Shown piece after piece: positions 10,889 through 21,431 of a stretch of 64,000 nucleotides of DNA. The stretch's first letter is position 1. Each line of letters opens with the position of its first letter. The stretch is from Asparagopsis taxiformis. Lineage: Eukaryota; Rhodophyta; Florideophyceae; Bonnemaisoniales; Bonnemaisoniaceae. A program made the position numbers and the translations under genes. The stretch is from positions 1-64,000 of the forward strand of contig JALQPE010001722.1 of the NCBI GenBank assembly GCA_030407315.1. The letters run 5' to 3'. The notes under the pieces are model-generated. The model had not been told where the DNA came from, ran no database searches, and saw nothing but the letters and a program-made list of their open reading frames with translations.

Positions 10889-11010
10889 GAGACGTATTGT
10901 ATACGAGCAGTTTCGTAAATGAGAGAATAAAATACGGTCCGATATGGGCCCTGAATTTACCATCCGCTGTAATTTCTTCCCTCCCGGTTTTCGCTGATAT
11001 ATTGTATACT

Positions 11011-11226
11011 GGATGTCGGGTCCTAGTATTCCGCCAAACGTACTAGAGAAAGTGGATGTCGGGTCCTAGTATTCCGCCAAACGTACTAGAGAAAGTGGAT
11101 GTCGGGCCCTAGTATTCCGCCATATGTACTAGAGAAAGTGGATGTCGGGTCCTAGTATTCCGCCATATGTACTAGAGAAAGTGGATGTCGGGTCCTAGTA
11201 TTCCGCCATATGTACTAGAGAAAGTG
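11011..11226 (+). repeat. 43-bp tandem repeat, five copies, followed by a hairpin
   Basis: Five nearly identical units begin GGATGTCGGGTCCTAGTATT and end GTACTAGAGAAAGT. The only variation is at a few bases (CCAAACG/CCATATG, GTCC/GCCC). A long A/T-centred inverted repeat follows directly at about 11229-11272, with arms GTCCGCATCC and GGACGCGGAC. A reverse-order relative of the unit (GGACCCGTACTAGAGAGACT…) then abuts the broken end of copia copy B near 11358. The block may be the end of an unidentified element that truncated the copia. Confidence 0.75.
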
Positions 11227-11375
11227 GACGTCCGCATCCAAAAATTTTTTAATTTTTTTTGGACGCGGACGTTCATTTGATCTAGTAAATCTCGGGGCCG
11301 ACTAGGACCCGTACTAGAGAGACTGGACGTCCGCGTCCACTTCCGAAAACACAGACATAGTAGTACTATACGAAG

Positions 11376-12497
11376 GTATCGGCTCCCCTGGTCAAGGAAG
11401 GTTATGAAATGGAGGTTATTAGAGAGAGAGGGGATAGGCATGGGGCCACATATATCAATGTGTAGGTGAGAGCCGATGGGGTCGGTGCGCGGGTGGCGAT
11501 GGAAGGGGGCAGCAGGCATTTTTCCCATCGTGCAACCCGAACATGTAAACTTCGGAGGTGTGCGGAGAAGGGTGTGGGGCAGGTCGTTGACTAATTTATG
11601 TTTCGCAATATGATGAAGTTTGGACGGGTGAATGTGGTTTAGCTTGATGTGCCAATGATAATAGTCGCGGGGGGTTGACGGAAGTGGGACTCGAATTTTC
11701 GGAGGGGGGTGACTACGTCTCGCCAGGCGTCGCTTCTGCTTCGCTTTACGCGGTTTTTGTGTGATATTGCTGTGACGGAATGGTGGTGGTTACAGAGGGG
11801 TGCTCTTGGCAGTCGAGGTGGGTTCGGAGTGGGTAGGTTGCTCTTTCCACGTTTGGGATTTTTAGTACGCTTATCCTTGATGGGGAAGGAGCGAGCAGCA
11901 TTGCTGGCGGAAGTGTGAGTAGTGCAGGAAAGTGAATGAGGAGTGGTCTGGTAGAGGCCTTGGAGGTTTTTGGACTGTGGCCAGTATGGACTCAGGTGGG
12001 GGAGGAGCAGAGGGTGACGTGATGTAAGCACAGTCGTTTGTGAATATGACGTCATGCGTTTTAGTAAGCTGTCCTACGGAAAGTAGGTTTGTGCTTAATG
12101 AAGGTGCAACAACAGCAGTATGCTGGGTTAAGGTGCTTTTGTCGGACAAAGATAGGGTGACTGTGTCACGATGGGTTGTTCGAGACGCATGTCCGTCTGC
12201 AGTGACGGTCTTGGATTTGTGCTTTGTCATTCCTGGGAGGGCCCGAGTTAGGTGAGTGGGGTTAGCGCCGGAGTCTAGTATGAAGGTTTGAGGCTCATGG
12301 GCACTTACACTGTCAGATGCACCAGGGACCTCTGTAGTTTTTCGGTGGCAGTATGTTATTGTCCGGCCGGAATTTTTGTGTGTAGCGTTGTTCGGCTGGG
12401 TGTCGCTGACTAGCGGGGGAGCGGCGGGAGCGGTGGGGGTTTGTGAAAATTCGTGGCGCCAGAGAGGTATGGGAAGCGGGCGAGGCTTGTTGGGCAA
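11376..12497 (-). pseudogene. Copia copy B protease and integrase remnant
   Basis: The aspartic protease motif TFILDSGANPTHLT and the GAG-pre-integrase region are recognisable on the minus strand. Small indels relative to copy A, around 11960-12000, throw the frame. The homologous sequence then continues in frames ending at 11639 and 11172. The integrase zinc region (CSGCTMGKMPAAPF) and first catalytic Asp region (LHIDICGPMPIP) remain, after which homology ends at ~11358. In this copy the CT run before SNNLHFITF is two bases longer than in copy A, and this frame is the intact one there. Confidence 0.75.
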
Positions 12498-13146
12498 TGT
12501 CAGCCTGTTTGATGATCATAGTAATTACTTGATCCAAGGAAAGTAGATGTTTAGGGTTGAGATCATTGTGCATAGAGATGGTCTGTAAGAATACGATCCA
12601 AGAAGGGTCATGTTCAAGCCCTTCCAGGATGAAGCGAATTGTAGTTGGTTCATCTGATATATCTGGATATTTTGACCTAACCATGAGTTGGCGCAGTTCA
12701 GTATGCTGTTGAACATATTCGACTGCTGTAGTGCCAGGCTGCCACTTGATTTGATGCGCTTTGCGACGCAACTGACTTGGGGTATGGGCTGGGTTGGGGG
12801 AGGTGAGCTTGAGACGGATCTTGTCGTACAAAACGTGTAGGGGACCCTGTAGCTCTATGTCCGTGAAGTAGGACAATATCTCCGTTGAGAGAGAAGGTAT
12901 GACAAGAACTTGTGCTTGAGCATGACGGATGAGGTGTGCATCAATTTCTTGTTGCGACTCGGAATGCGGTATAGGTTGGTAAAGGTAATGCATGAGGTCC
13001 TGGGTGCGGGCGACATGCTCAACGCTCATACGCCATGCAATGAAATTGACTGTGGTCAAAGTTGGGATTTCAACTGAGTGAAGAGGGGATATGGAAGGGG
13101 GCGAAGTATGGGCAGGTACGGCAGGCTGGGCGGGATTTTTATCCAT
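12313..13146 (-). CDS. Copia copy B Gag
   Basis: The ATG at 13146 opens MDKNPAQPAVPAHTSPPSIS, about 278 residues, almost identical to copy A. A capsid-like helical region (VNFIAWRMSVEHVARTQDLM … LRRKAHQIKWQPGTTAVEYV … FILEGLEHDPSWIVFLQTI) matches copia-type Gag (UBN2 group). The next frame, with protease, overlaps Gag by about 180 bases in the +1 frame in both copies. The Gag-to-Pol shift is therefore probably a property of the family, not a lesion. Confidence 0.75.
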   Translation of the reverse strand: MDKNPAQPAVPAHTSPPSISPLHSVEIPTLTTVNFIAWRMSVEHVARTQDLMHYLYQPIPHSESQQEIDAHLIRHAQAQVLVIPSLSTEILSYFTDIELQGPLHVLYDKIRLKLTSPNPAHTPSQLRRKAHQIKWQPGTTAVEYVQQHTELRQLMVRSKYPDISDEPTTIRFILEGLEHDPSWIVFLQTISMHNDLNPKHLLSLDQVITMIIKQADIAQQASPASHTSLAPRIFTNPHRSRRSPASQRHPAEQRYTQKFRPDNNILPPKNYRGPWCI

Positions 13147-13379
13147 TATGGATGAGTAGGTGGTGTCGCCGGAGTGGGCACGTCGGAGGTGCAGGCTGAG
13201 TGTGGATGTCGCCGGAGTGGGCACGTCAGGGGTGCAGGCGTGTTGTGAATGTCGCCGGAGTGGGCACGTCGGGGGTGCAGGCGGGGTGTGAAAGTCAAGC
13301 TGATTTCGTTGCTGAAACGGAGGGCGCGGAAGGGTGGGCTTGAGATCAAGCGCAAATTGTAGCGTCTGGGCCGATAACC

Positions 13380-13506
13380 TGTTAAGAAAGAGATTCGTCC
13401 TGCCGGACGTTTACTTGATGGCGCGTCGTCGGCCATGTATATGTTCACGCTTGAGTCTACTGTGAATGTAATTAAATTAATTAAAGTATTAGAGAATTAT
13501 TTGTCA
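13380..13506 (-). repeat. 5' LTR of copia copy B
   Basis: It is 127 bp long, runs from TGACAAATAATTCTC to …TTAACA on the minus strand, and is the same length as the LTR at 35488-35614. The boundary is set by the divergence of the two copies' flanks on one side and by the primer site on the other. A three-copy GTCGCCGGAGTGGGCACGTC leader repeat follows at about 13160-13290. Confidence 0.75.
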
Positions 13507-13529
13507 TTGGCTCCAGAGCTTGATATTAG

Positions 13530-13539
13530 TATCAAAAGT
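13530..13539 (+). repeat. Target-site duplication of the MULE (left)
   Basis: TATCAAAAGT is present immediately outside both ends (13530-13539 and 22487-22496) in direct orientation. It fixes the element boundaries to the base. Confidence 0.9.
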
Positions 13540-14595
13540 GGGGAGCGAACAATTTACCCACGGTGGAACGGGTATACTGTAGGCCTCTCTCAATCTTTCG
13601 CCCCTCTTTGTCAGCCAATCACCTTCCTTCGCCCCCCAAAAATGCCTCGGCCAATAGTTTTGCTTCGTCCCCCATTTGACAGAGCTTGTCGCACTCTTAT
13701 TTGTTGTTCCCAAAATATGTCGAAAAAACTGCTCAGGTGCCATGCGCTCAAATAGCCTCGTTTCGTGGGCCTCCGCTCCGTTAGGCTCCCGCTCTTTTTC
13801 CGTGACAGCTCTCCGTGACCAGCCTCCATTTTCCGCCTCACCCTTTTCCCAAAAACTGAAAACCCATTTTCTACTTTCTCCCCTCCGAAACTTTCCAGTT
13901 TTTCACCATCTCAAACACTGTGGAAAACATTCACCGCCGCTATGCTCTGACAGATCATCACATCCACGCGGTCCGTATTCCGTGGACCCGCCATGCCTGC
14001 GGGTCACATTACCAGCGCGGCACACCCAACTGGTGTCGTCATCACCCCTTTTTCCAAATTCCATCAAGCACCCATGACGTTAGTGTCTACCACACTGACA
14101 CACACTGCATTTTCTCCCGACGCACCGTTCGATTTTCAAACAGATCTCCCGGTTCAGACGCACGAAAGCACGTTTATATCTTCACAGCCGTATACCGTCG
14201 ATCCATTTTGGCGCTTCACGAAGCTGTCACCACTTTCCGCGCGGCACTGAAACATCTGCTGATAACGGAGTGATCCTCCGACCACCCGCTCTATAAATAC
14301 TCCATTTATCTTTTCTCCCGATACATTCCTAGCTTTTATACTACTGACGCTTTTGCACAGCGAAGCTACTATCAGAGTCAAACAGGTGAGGCGGAAATCT
14401 ATGAAAATTAATTCCAACGCGCGCACTGGAAGAGAAACAGGGAGCCCCGCAAATAGCATTCAGGAAAAGTAAGTGACCTGAACGTTCTTCTTCAATACGA
14501 TGACAAACATGCGAAATAGAACAAACATCATGAACTGACAGAAGCTGATTTTGGGCCGAGAAACAGAAGAACTTCGTACAGCATCTCACTGTAAT
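13540..14595 (+). repeat. Left terminal inverted repeat of the MULE
   Basis: About 1,056 bp are the reverse complement of 21432-22486, with only scattered differences (for example CAAACACTG against CAAAACTG, and CTCCGTGAC against GCGTGAC). Identity ends at …CACTGTAAT. It includes a TATAAATAC box near 14291-14299 pointing inward, a likely promoter for the transposase gene. Open frames inside the two TIRs mirror each other and are not genes. Confidence 0.92.
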
Positions 14596-14749
14596 CTCCG
14601 CGCGAAAAAGAAAGAAGGTAACTGTTAACCGTGGAAAGCTATCAGCTGACTACTTCTCTCATTAAGCAAATTCAGGATTGTGCTTCTTGAAGACAAAAAG
14701 CACTGGAGGTCGATTAATTCCGAATTTTGTGGAACAGGGACCAGGAAGA

Positions 14750-17700
14750 ATGGAGACAAAAGTTGAAAATGGACTAGACCCATCCATAACGATTTTCGAG
14801 AAAAGGTTGCAGCGATTGGGAATTAATTTCAATCCAGATGAAAGGAAGGCGCTTCGTGAATACTTGAAGAACACAATTGATAGTTGGAATAGTACTGATG
14901 CAGCAAAGCCATGGTTTGAATATTCCTACCCTGGGCGCTTGATGGACGATCATCTTCTACTAGCCGGGCTGGTCGAGTTCGAGTTCAACGATAACACTAT
15001 TGCTTTTGGTTGCAACACCTCTCAATACTTTATAGCTGGAGCCAAAAACTATGACGGAATCAATGAAAGAAACAATATCAACGATACAGGCAGCATATTT
15101 TGGTTGATACGCAATAGAGTACTTCGTGCATGGAAAGACATTGGACAAGCCATTTCACTCATCATTCCCGTCAATATGGAACAAAATCATTGGGGAGCTG
15201 TGTTTTGTCTTGAAGATTCTATTGGAGAAAACAGTGGACTTGTGTTGTGGGGGGATAGCCTAGGGTACAGACCACCACCCTTTATCTTAGAATTCGTCTT
15301 TGATTTCTTATGCAGGCTTTCGCGTAGCACAAGATGGCGAATAGGAGATCAGAATTTCATACTGGACGTATTGTCTTTTGAGAAACAAAAAGACGGATAC
15401 AGCTGTGGTTTTTACGTCCTGTCCTCTCTCTCATTTTTGGCCAAATCGAATGGTAGAATGCCACCTGGCACGTACAAAACCTATACACCGACACGGACCG
15501 AAGCTATTCGGATGACTTGCACAAGGCGCTACATTGAAGGGTTCCTGGACATGCACAAAAGTCATATGGAAACTGGAAAAATTGGGTGTGAAGGAGTTAC
15601 AGACCTGAAAGTTTATGATAGTTTATGCATGCTATTACCGGGACACGATTCTGGTACTCTTGCTGAAGAAGGCAATACGTTTGTTATATCTATCGAAGAT
15701 GAGGTCGAGCAGAAACAGCAAGAATCTAAATCACATAGAAGAATTGTTATTGGCACTTCTGACTCTGAATCCATTTCTGGTTATGACTCCTCGTCCAAAC
15801 TGCCAACAAGAGCTGAAAGCGGAGACCGTTATGAAAACGATTTGAAGTTCAATTTCGGCGATATTGGCAATGAAGTCACTCAGAACAGAGGAGGAGAAAT
15901 TCTAGACGCGAATGGACCTGTACGCATCGGTGGAAAGGAATATGATGCAAAATTGAAAGATAGGAAAACTCCGATGGAAACATTTGTTGACATACTTCGG
16001 GCCCCGAAAGTTATATCTGCTTTACCAGCGGTGTCTCCGCAAAAGGTTGTGGGAAACAAGAGTGGAAATCAAATGGAGAAAGGAATCCTGTGCTTCGATG
16101 ATACCCACGGTAGAAACAGCGGCCTCGAGGGTAGGGGTACAACCTCATTTTCTACGGATGACCAGCCCGGAGAGGGCACTGCAGAGAGCACAAAAAACTT
16201 ACGTTTAGATCGGGCCACGGCTCTCGACTTGCCCGGGAAGCTACTCGATGAGGCTAAAGTACGGGAAAGATATGAAAATATTGAAGAATTTATTAATCTT
16301 CCTGACACCGCCTCGGGGAAGCATAGAGTGGAACAATATGTAGATTCCTCTCACCAAGACGGAAGAGAAGATGACTCAAGTGAAGATTTTAATGCATCAG
16401 AGTTTCCCACTATTGAAATTGTAATACCGGGTTTCAGGAATGCGGGTGACTGCCAGGAACCACCTCTCGAAAGTGACTATGCTACAAGAACAGAAGAAAA
16501 CTGTACAAAACGAACCAAGGATATTTCTGACACCGCTGATGAGATATACGAGACCTCCGGAAACAATTCACAATGTATAAAGGCTGGATCCAGGTATGAC
16601 GATGTCAAAGATTTTGACGACCAATATAGCTCCCCCATGGAACAGGACTCTAGACTACAAGATCACAGCGCTTCTTGTAACATGAAAGATCTGCAGTTTA
16701 GCATTCCGATGGAGAACGAAATATTATGCACACATGACAATTTCAAAAGACTTAGTAGACAAGATCGTACGTTTGAAAAGCGTGCGGATAGAAATTGTGA
16801 AGTACTTCCCCAACTAGGAACTAGTCAAGTTCCAGAACCCCATGGAGAAAGTTCGAAACAATTGATGCCTTGGTCTACTCTGAAGTTATCACAAATTCAG
16901 CAAGGGACGAAGAAAATGCGGTCTCCAGAATCGCAGAGCTCTCAAGAATGTGAAACAAAGGAAGATTTTAATGGGATGAAGCCGTATCGTGGGGGATTGA
17001 AAAGGTACTTGTCAAAGTGTGAAGAAGATGGTATACATTTTAGCATTGCTTCGACAACCTTTTTGAAGCGATCAACATCGCAGTGTATTGTGCGGCTGCG
17101 ACTTCGATGTGTCGAGTCGCGACGTTCCACTTCATGCCCCGTACAATTCAATGCTTGGCGAAGAAGGGACAAGCCCGTATGGTTCTTGAAGGAGCCCCTT
17201 CAGGTCCACACGCACACGAATGAACTGAACTCAAAACCATCGAAGCGTTCAGAGTCTCTGTTCCACACTCTAAATGAAATCGAAGAAAAGGCCAAGAGAA
17301 TGCATTACTCCTCTGAGTCTGTTCCAGTCTCATTCCCGATAATGAGAGATGCTTCCCATATTCGAAAATACCGCAAGTCAAGGCTTCTCGAGAAGGCTGG
17401 AAGTGTGGTTCGAACGGAACAAGAAATAGAACATAGAGCACCCGCAGTATTCGATGAGGGGGATACGGCAATTAACTTGCGCGAACGAAATCGTGATCTA
17501 TCCATGTGCTTAGCGTCAGAAAAACCGCGGATTCTCGAAAGGAAAGCTATCACAACAGGAGCGCCAAATAGTTTTTCCAATGCTCTAGAGGACGCTGAGG
17601 GAGTGCTTCGAACAGTTTCAGACGAAAATATGACCGATGATCAAGAGAAACAAGAAATGAGAACGAGCTCATCTGAGGCGATGGTATCTGGGACCAGGGC

Positions 17701-18394
17701 TTTCGATGGAAACGACAGTACGGGACTAATACCAACGCTAAAACATATTTCAAGAAGCTATGGATATCGTGTTTTTGTTCGGCGCTCCTTGTTTTATGAC
17801 TCATCCCGTCGTTTTATTCGACAAGCTACATTGAACTGCTCCTATCTGCATCGGCATGAGAACAAGAAATGCAAGTTTGAATGCCGGATACGGGGGTTCT
17901 TTCTTGAAAGAACAGATGGAAATGGTGTTGGAGATGTCGGTTCCAGTGAGGCGCAAACTATTCAACACGTAATGACGATTATTAATGGATACCATGACCA
18001 TGATCCAGACCTCGCTGTTATTAGGTCAGCAATTCCACCTGACGCTCTACGCGCGGCAGTGGAAATGAGTCAAGTTTCTTACATTCGATGCCGCGATGTT
18101 ACCAGATATATAGAGGATAAGTACAACATCACAGTCCACAGGGCTAGGTTACGACGTTATATCTCCTACCGACATCGCCGCAATCACCCTTATGAACAAG
18201 ACTGTATGATACTGATTCGAAACTTGACAGAACTACAACAAAACAATGCCAGGACGTTCTATAGCATCCGGCTAACTCAAGAGAACAGTTTGCATTCAGT
18301 TGTGTGGGCGTTAGCGGAATGGCGCGATTTGTATGAAATGAACGGTATACTTCCCGGGATATCTATCGATTGCAAATCAGTCGCTAACGTATAG
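14750..18394 (+). CDS. Ulp1-like protease/MULE protein, first part up to an in-frame TAG
   Basis: The frame opens at 14678, but the first ATG is 14750 (METKVENGLDPS). Residues ~100-270 are a C48 (Ulp1/SENP-like) cysteine protease. NHWGAVF gives the catalytic His, VLWGDSLG the Asp, and DGYSCGFYVLSSL the Cys. Enzymes of this family cut SUMO or related ubiquitin-like modifiers; Ulp1 domains are known in some plant MULEs. A long acidic, Ser-rich, probably disordered middle follows (~residues 300-900). The end of this part holds a FAR1/WRKY-GCM1-like zinc region (CSYLHRHENKKCKFECRIRG … HDHDP) and the beginning of the MULE transposase core with its first Asp (GISIDCKSV). The frame then stops at TAG 18392-18394. 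The same frame resumes at once with the continuation of the transposase, so this is a nonsense interruption and not a natural end. Confidence 0.85.
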   Translation: METKVENGLDPSITIFEKRLQRLGINFNPDERKALREYLKNTIDSWNSTDAAKPWFEYSYPGRLMDDHLLLAGLVEFEFNDNTIAFGCNTSQYFIAGAKNYDGINERNNINDTGSIFWLIRNRVLRAWKDIGQAISLIIPVNMEQNHWGAVFCLEDSIGENSGLVLWGDSLGYRPPPFILEFVFDFLCRLSRSTRWRIGDQNFILDVLSFEKQKDGYSCGFYVLSSLSFLAKSNGRMPPGTYKTYTPTRTEAIRMTCTRRYIEGFLDMHKSHMETGKIGCEGVTDLKVYDSLCMLLPGHDSGTLAEEGNTFVISIEDEVEQKQQESKSHRRIVIGTSDSESISGYDSSSKLPTRAESGDRYENDLKFNFGDIGNEVTQNRGGEILDANGPVRIGGKEYDAKLKDRKTPMETFVDILRAPKVISALPAVSPQKVVGNKSGNQMEKGILCFDDTHGRNSGLEGRGTTSFSTDDQPGEGTAESTKNLRLDRATALDLPGKLLDEAKVRERYENIEEFINLPDTASGKHRVEQYVDSSHQDGREDDSSEDFNASEFPTIEIVIPGFRNAGDCQEPPLESDYATRTEENCTKRTKDISDTADEIYETSGNNSQCIKAGSRYDDVKDFDDQYSSPMEQDSRLQDHSASCNMKDLQFSIPMENEILCTHDNFKRLSRQDRTFEKRADRNCEVLPQLGTSQVPEPHGESSKQLMPWSTLKLSQIQQGTKKMRSPESQSSQECETKEDFNGMKPYRGGLKRYLSKCEEDGIHFSIASTTFLKRSTSQCIVRLRLRCVESRRSTSCPVQFNAWRRRDKPVWFLKEPLQVHTHTNELNSKPSKRSESLFHTLNEIEEKAKRMHYSSESVPVSFPIMRDASHIRKYRKSRLLEKAGSVVRTEQEIEHRAPAVFDEGDTAINLRERNRDLSMCLASEKPRILERKAITTGAPNSFSNALEDAEGVLRTVSDENMTDDQEKQEMRTSSSEAMVSGTRAFDGNDSTGLIPTLKHISRSYGYRVFVRRSLFYDSSRRFIRQATLNCSYLHRHENKKCKFECRIRGFFLERTDGNGVGDVGSSEAQTIQHVMTIINGYHDHDPDLAVIRSAIPPDALRAAVEMSQVSYIRCRDVTRYIEDKYNITVHRARLRRYISYRHRRNHPYEQDCMILIRNLTELQQNNARTFYSIRLTQENSLHSVVWALAEWRDLYEMNGILPGISIDCKSVANV

Positions 18395-20278
18395 GGGCTA
18401 CCTCTAATTGGATTTGCAGGACGCACGAACGAAGGACGTAATGTGATATATATGATGGGCGTGCTTTTCGATCAGACCGAAAACAGTATGGTTTGGGCAA
18501 TGGAGCAATTCAATCATATGTGTCCTGCACCTCCAAACGTCGTCGCCATGGACCAAGATCTAGCAGGAATAAATGCTGCCCGGAAGGTTTGGCCTCTTGC
18601 CTATGTGATGTTGGACGAGTGGCACATAAATATGAACCAAATGAAAAACGTTTCATCGTTCATAGCGAAACACGGAGACCAATCACTTGCTAGGAGGGTA
18701 GGCAATGGAAACGATGTTCTATCCCGCACTGCTCTGCCACAGGGAAGCCCGTTATCGGATGTACATCGACTCATGTCAAGAGACTTGCATACGCTACGCC
18801 GAAGTCGAACGGAGCAGGTATTCATGAGCCGGAGAGAAGCATTTGAAGAGATTTATTTTCATGGTATGGATGTCAAAGATTATCCGAGATGGTATCAAAT
18901 GTTGTATATGAAGCTACATCAGCTCGTGATTCACTGCTACAACCGGACAAGGTGCGGACTTCGGTTTCTATTTCAAGGTAGCGGATACAGCGAATGTTTT
19001 AATTCTGTCTTTCGATCCACAATACTTCAACGTAACGTACCACTCGGTTTAGTACCGCTTGAAATGAAAAGACTGACAGATTTACACGAAGCAGAAAGAA
19101 TCAACGAGACCTACAAAGTTTCAAGATCAGTGAAGCTTCTCATCGAAGGAACTGCAATTTACAAGCGACCAACTGATTTGGAAAAATTCATGCTCGAGTT
19201 TACCAACTACGCTATTGAGAATTTCCACAAGCTTAGCTTTCGAACATCGGTTTCATGGCAGATTGTTCGAACATCAGTTCAAGCTTCCCCATCAATTCAC
19301 CAAGGTAGTGAAGGAACTTCCGAAGATTTTGGTGACGGTGCGGTCGCTACTGTAACTTTTTTCCTTGAAAAAGATAGTGCAAATGGAGTTCAGAGAGCGG
19401 AAGTCATCTTGTGGAATGAGGCAGACAGCGGCAAATTATGCTTTTCGTGCTCTTGTCCGTTTCAACTTACTTCTGGTATTCCATGCAGCCATTTGACTAG
19501 GGTCATCGTCCAACTTCCGACATGCATACGAACAAACAGTGCTCTCAAATCATTTTTTGATGATCGTGGCTGCATCCAACTTTCTGACGTATTCCATGTA
19601 TATTGGAAGCGTGATAGGCGACAATGGAGGGATGAATACATCCAAACGCGATTCGATTCAGCCGCTACTCAGGCTGGAGATCCTTCGTTTACCAATCCAG
19701 TGCAAAAAAGCACATACCCAAGCTTACAAAACACTCCCGACAGTATTGAAATTCCTAGAATGAGGTTGGGGCAGGGCTTCGATGCGGACACCTTTCTGAG
19801 AATGCGAGTTCAGTACAGTAACCAAAAAGCTATTTTCGATCAGATCTTTCGATGTCTTGAGACGCGTGGGCCTCATATGAGACACTCTTTTGGTTCGCTA
19901 CTGGCAACGGTACTGGCCAACGTCTCCCGTGGTGATGATCCTACGGCAGGAGTTGCATTGGATCGTCCTCTCGGAAACAGCTACCAAACAGCAGCTCTAT
20001 CAACAATTCAAAGTGATGCGGATAATATGATTTTAAATCGAAACATTCAAAATCCAGCGGTTCGGAGGCCTAGAAATAGAGGCTCAACTCGACGGAAGAG
20101 AGGATTTTATGAAAGGCGGGGCCGGAAATCAGATGGTAACAATGTTCCACCTGCAGGTTCGATGAGAGGTGAGGGGAATACAACAAACGCACGATCTACT
20201 AACTCCTTTCGTAGGAACCTATCCACGGCGGACGCTATCAGCATGGCTGTTAATGTTGTGGATAGAAACGAACCGTAG
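18395..20278 (+). pseudogene. MULE transposase, second part (same frame after the TAG)
   Basis: Homology resumes directly after the TAG (GLPLIGFAGRTNEG) and continues 627 residues. VVAMDQDLAGINAA gives the second catalytic Asp, LDEWHIN the conserved [C/D]xxH block, and FLFQGSGYSECFNSVF lies near the expected catalytic Glu. A SWIM zinc finger (CFSCSCPFQLTSGIPCSHL, CxC…CxH) lies at ~residues 350-370. The C-terminus is basic (RRPRNRGSTRRKRGFYERRG), a likely nuclear or DNA-binding tail. Without read-through of the TAG, or re-initiation at the ATG at 18452, the copy would make two truncated proteins. It could only be mobilised in trans by an intact relative. Confidence 0.82.
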
Positions 20279-21431
20279 GCTCTACTAGCTGAAAAAATCA
20301 TAGAGTTGCTCCTGTGTTACGTTTTTCAGCGAACTCAACATGTTGCGTCGGATAAAGCCCCCTGCTGCGTCCTGAAGTACCAAGTTCACCATTCAATTAA
20401 AAACGACTGAATACCATACATTGTGTCTCTCTTCTATATCCAGATCAAATTGGCAACGTTCTACACTTTGATGCATGTCGACAAGTAGATTCGAAACATC
20501 AAACTGCCGAAAGAATTTCATGGTAGATTTCCTCCCAGCACGTTTCATAACCTAGATCTCCAACTCCACTTTATTGACTCAGGTTCATGGAAAACCCAAT
20601 TCTGGTTCTGAACAACTCAAAACTTAAGCAGGTAAGGGATGAATAGAATCAATCTAAGAAAAATTCAGAGCATTGTTTCGTCTAGCCTATACGAGAAAAA
20701 CTGTAAAACAAAGAGTTTAATCGCCTCGGCGAACGAGATCCATAACCTCTTATCATTTTCAATTTCTTCGCAAATACATACGAGGGAAATTGAAGTCACC
20801 GAAGTACAGAATTCCTCATCAAGATCCACTTCACATGTTTTCCTCTCTTCCATTTGAATTAATCGCCCATCTTATACGCCATGGGCGGCCATGAATAGTA
20901 TCCCTCTGTCCGCCTATTTGTCACATGACACCTTGTAGATTCTCCATTGTAGCAATGTTATTTGAAAAATATCATGAAGCACTGCTCATATTTCTTGATA
21001 TACGAAGATTACAACTTTCATGCACATCGTTTGGGTTCATTCAATCCATTGAGAACCCTAACGTGCTCCACTGACAACTTTCAGAAACACATTCGCTGGG
21101 AAATTGAAAAGTAAAAGGAAAGAATAGTACGTTTTCGTGGTTCCTTCTACATCCCCAGAACTTCTCCCAGAACAAGATATTTCCAGATATTTTATCGGGA
21201 ATAAGTTTCTGTATACACTTCCAAGGCTTAGAGGGCATTCTCCAAACTTGTGTAGCAGTTTCCAGAGACAATTCCTGGATGAATCCATTATATTTGATTG
21301 GAACTTGAACTGGACTCTTAATGCCTTTCCAACTCATCGATTGAGTGCAAATAGATATATATGGCAGACAGATGCTCTGATGTTGCTTGATTATTCTTCT
21401 TCTCTCTGCTTCTCCCTTCAAATGCGTGGAA
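20279..21431 (+). other. MULE 3' non-coding region
   Basis: About 1.15 kb lie between the transposase stop and the right TIR. No gene is recognisable, only AT-rich sequence with short unrelated frames. It lies inside the element and probably serves as its 3' untranslated region and spacer. Confidence 0.6.

Larger units (their letters stand above)
11358..13506 (-). mobile_element. Ty1/copia retrotransposon copy B, 5' part only
   Basis: Read on the minus strand this is 5' LTR (13380-13506), a primer site, gag, protease and the start of integrase. It then stops abruptly at about 11358, just after the integrase stretch LDQGSRYLRIV. It is near-identical to copy A (35488-37.9 kb), and both begin TGACAAATAA. 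The primer-binding site GGTTATCGGCCCAGACGC follows the LTR and resembles the copia-type site for an internal fragment of initiator tRNA-Met. Reverse transcriptase, RNase H and the 3' LTR are missing. The flank beyond the break is the tandem-repeat block at 11.0-11.35 kb. Confidence 0.85.

Noticed and set aside
10253..10963. 236-codon minus-strand frame with YPARIRNT repeats
   Set aside because: The repeat unit is 24 bp, so it is open in a frame by construction. The remainder covers the degenerate tandem repeats and has no domain.
13501..14595. Open frames of 70-130 codons in the MULE ends
   Set aside because: They lie in the inverted repeats and appear mirrored at 21387-22501. They follow from the repeat and have no recognisable domain.
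18385..18425. A 31-bp GT…AG intron removing the TAG in the MULE gene
   Set aside because: Removal would shift the frame and delete GLPLIGFAG, which is conserved transposase sequence.
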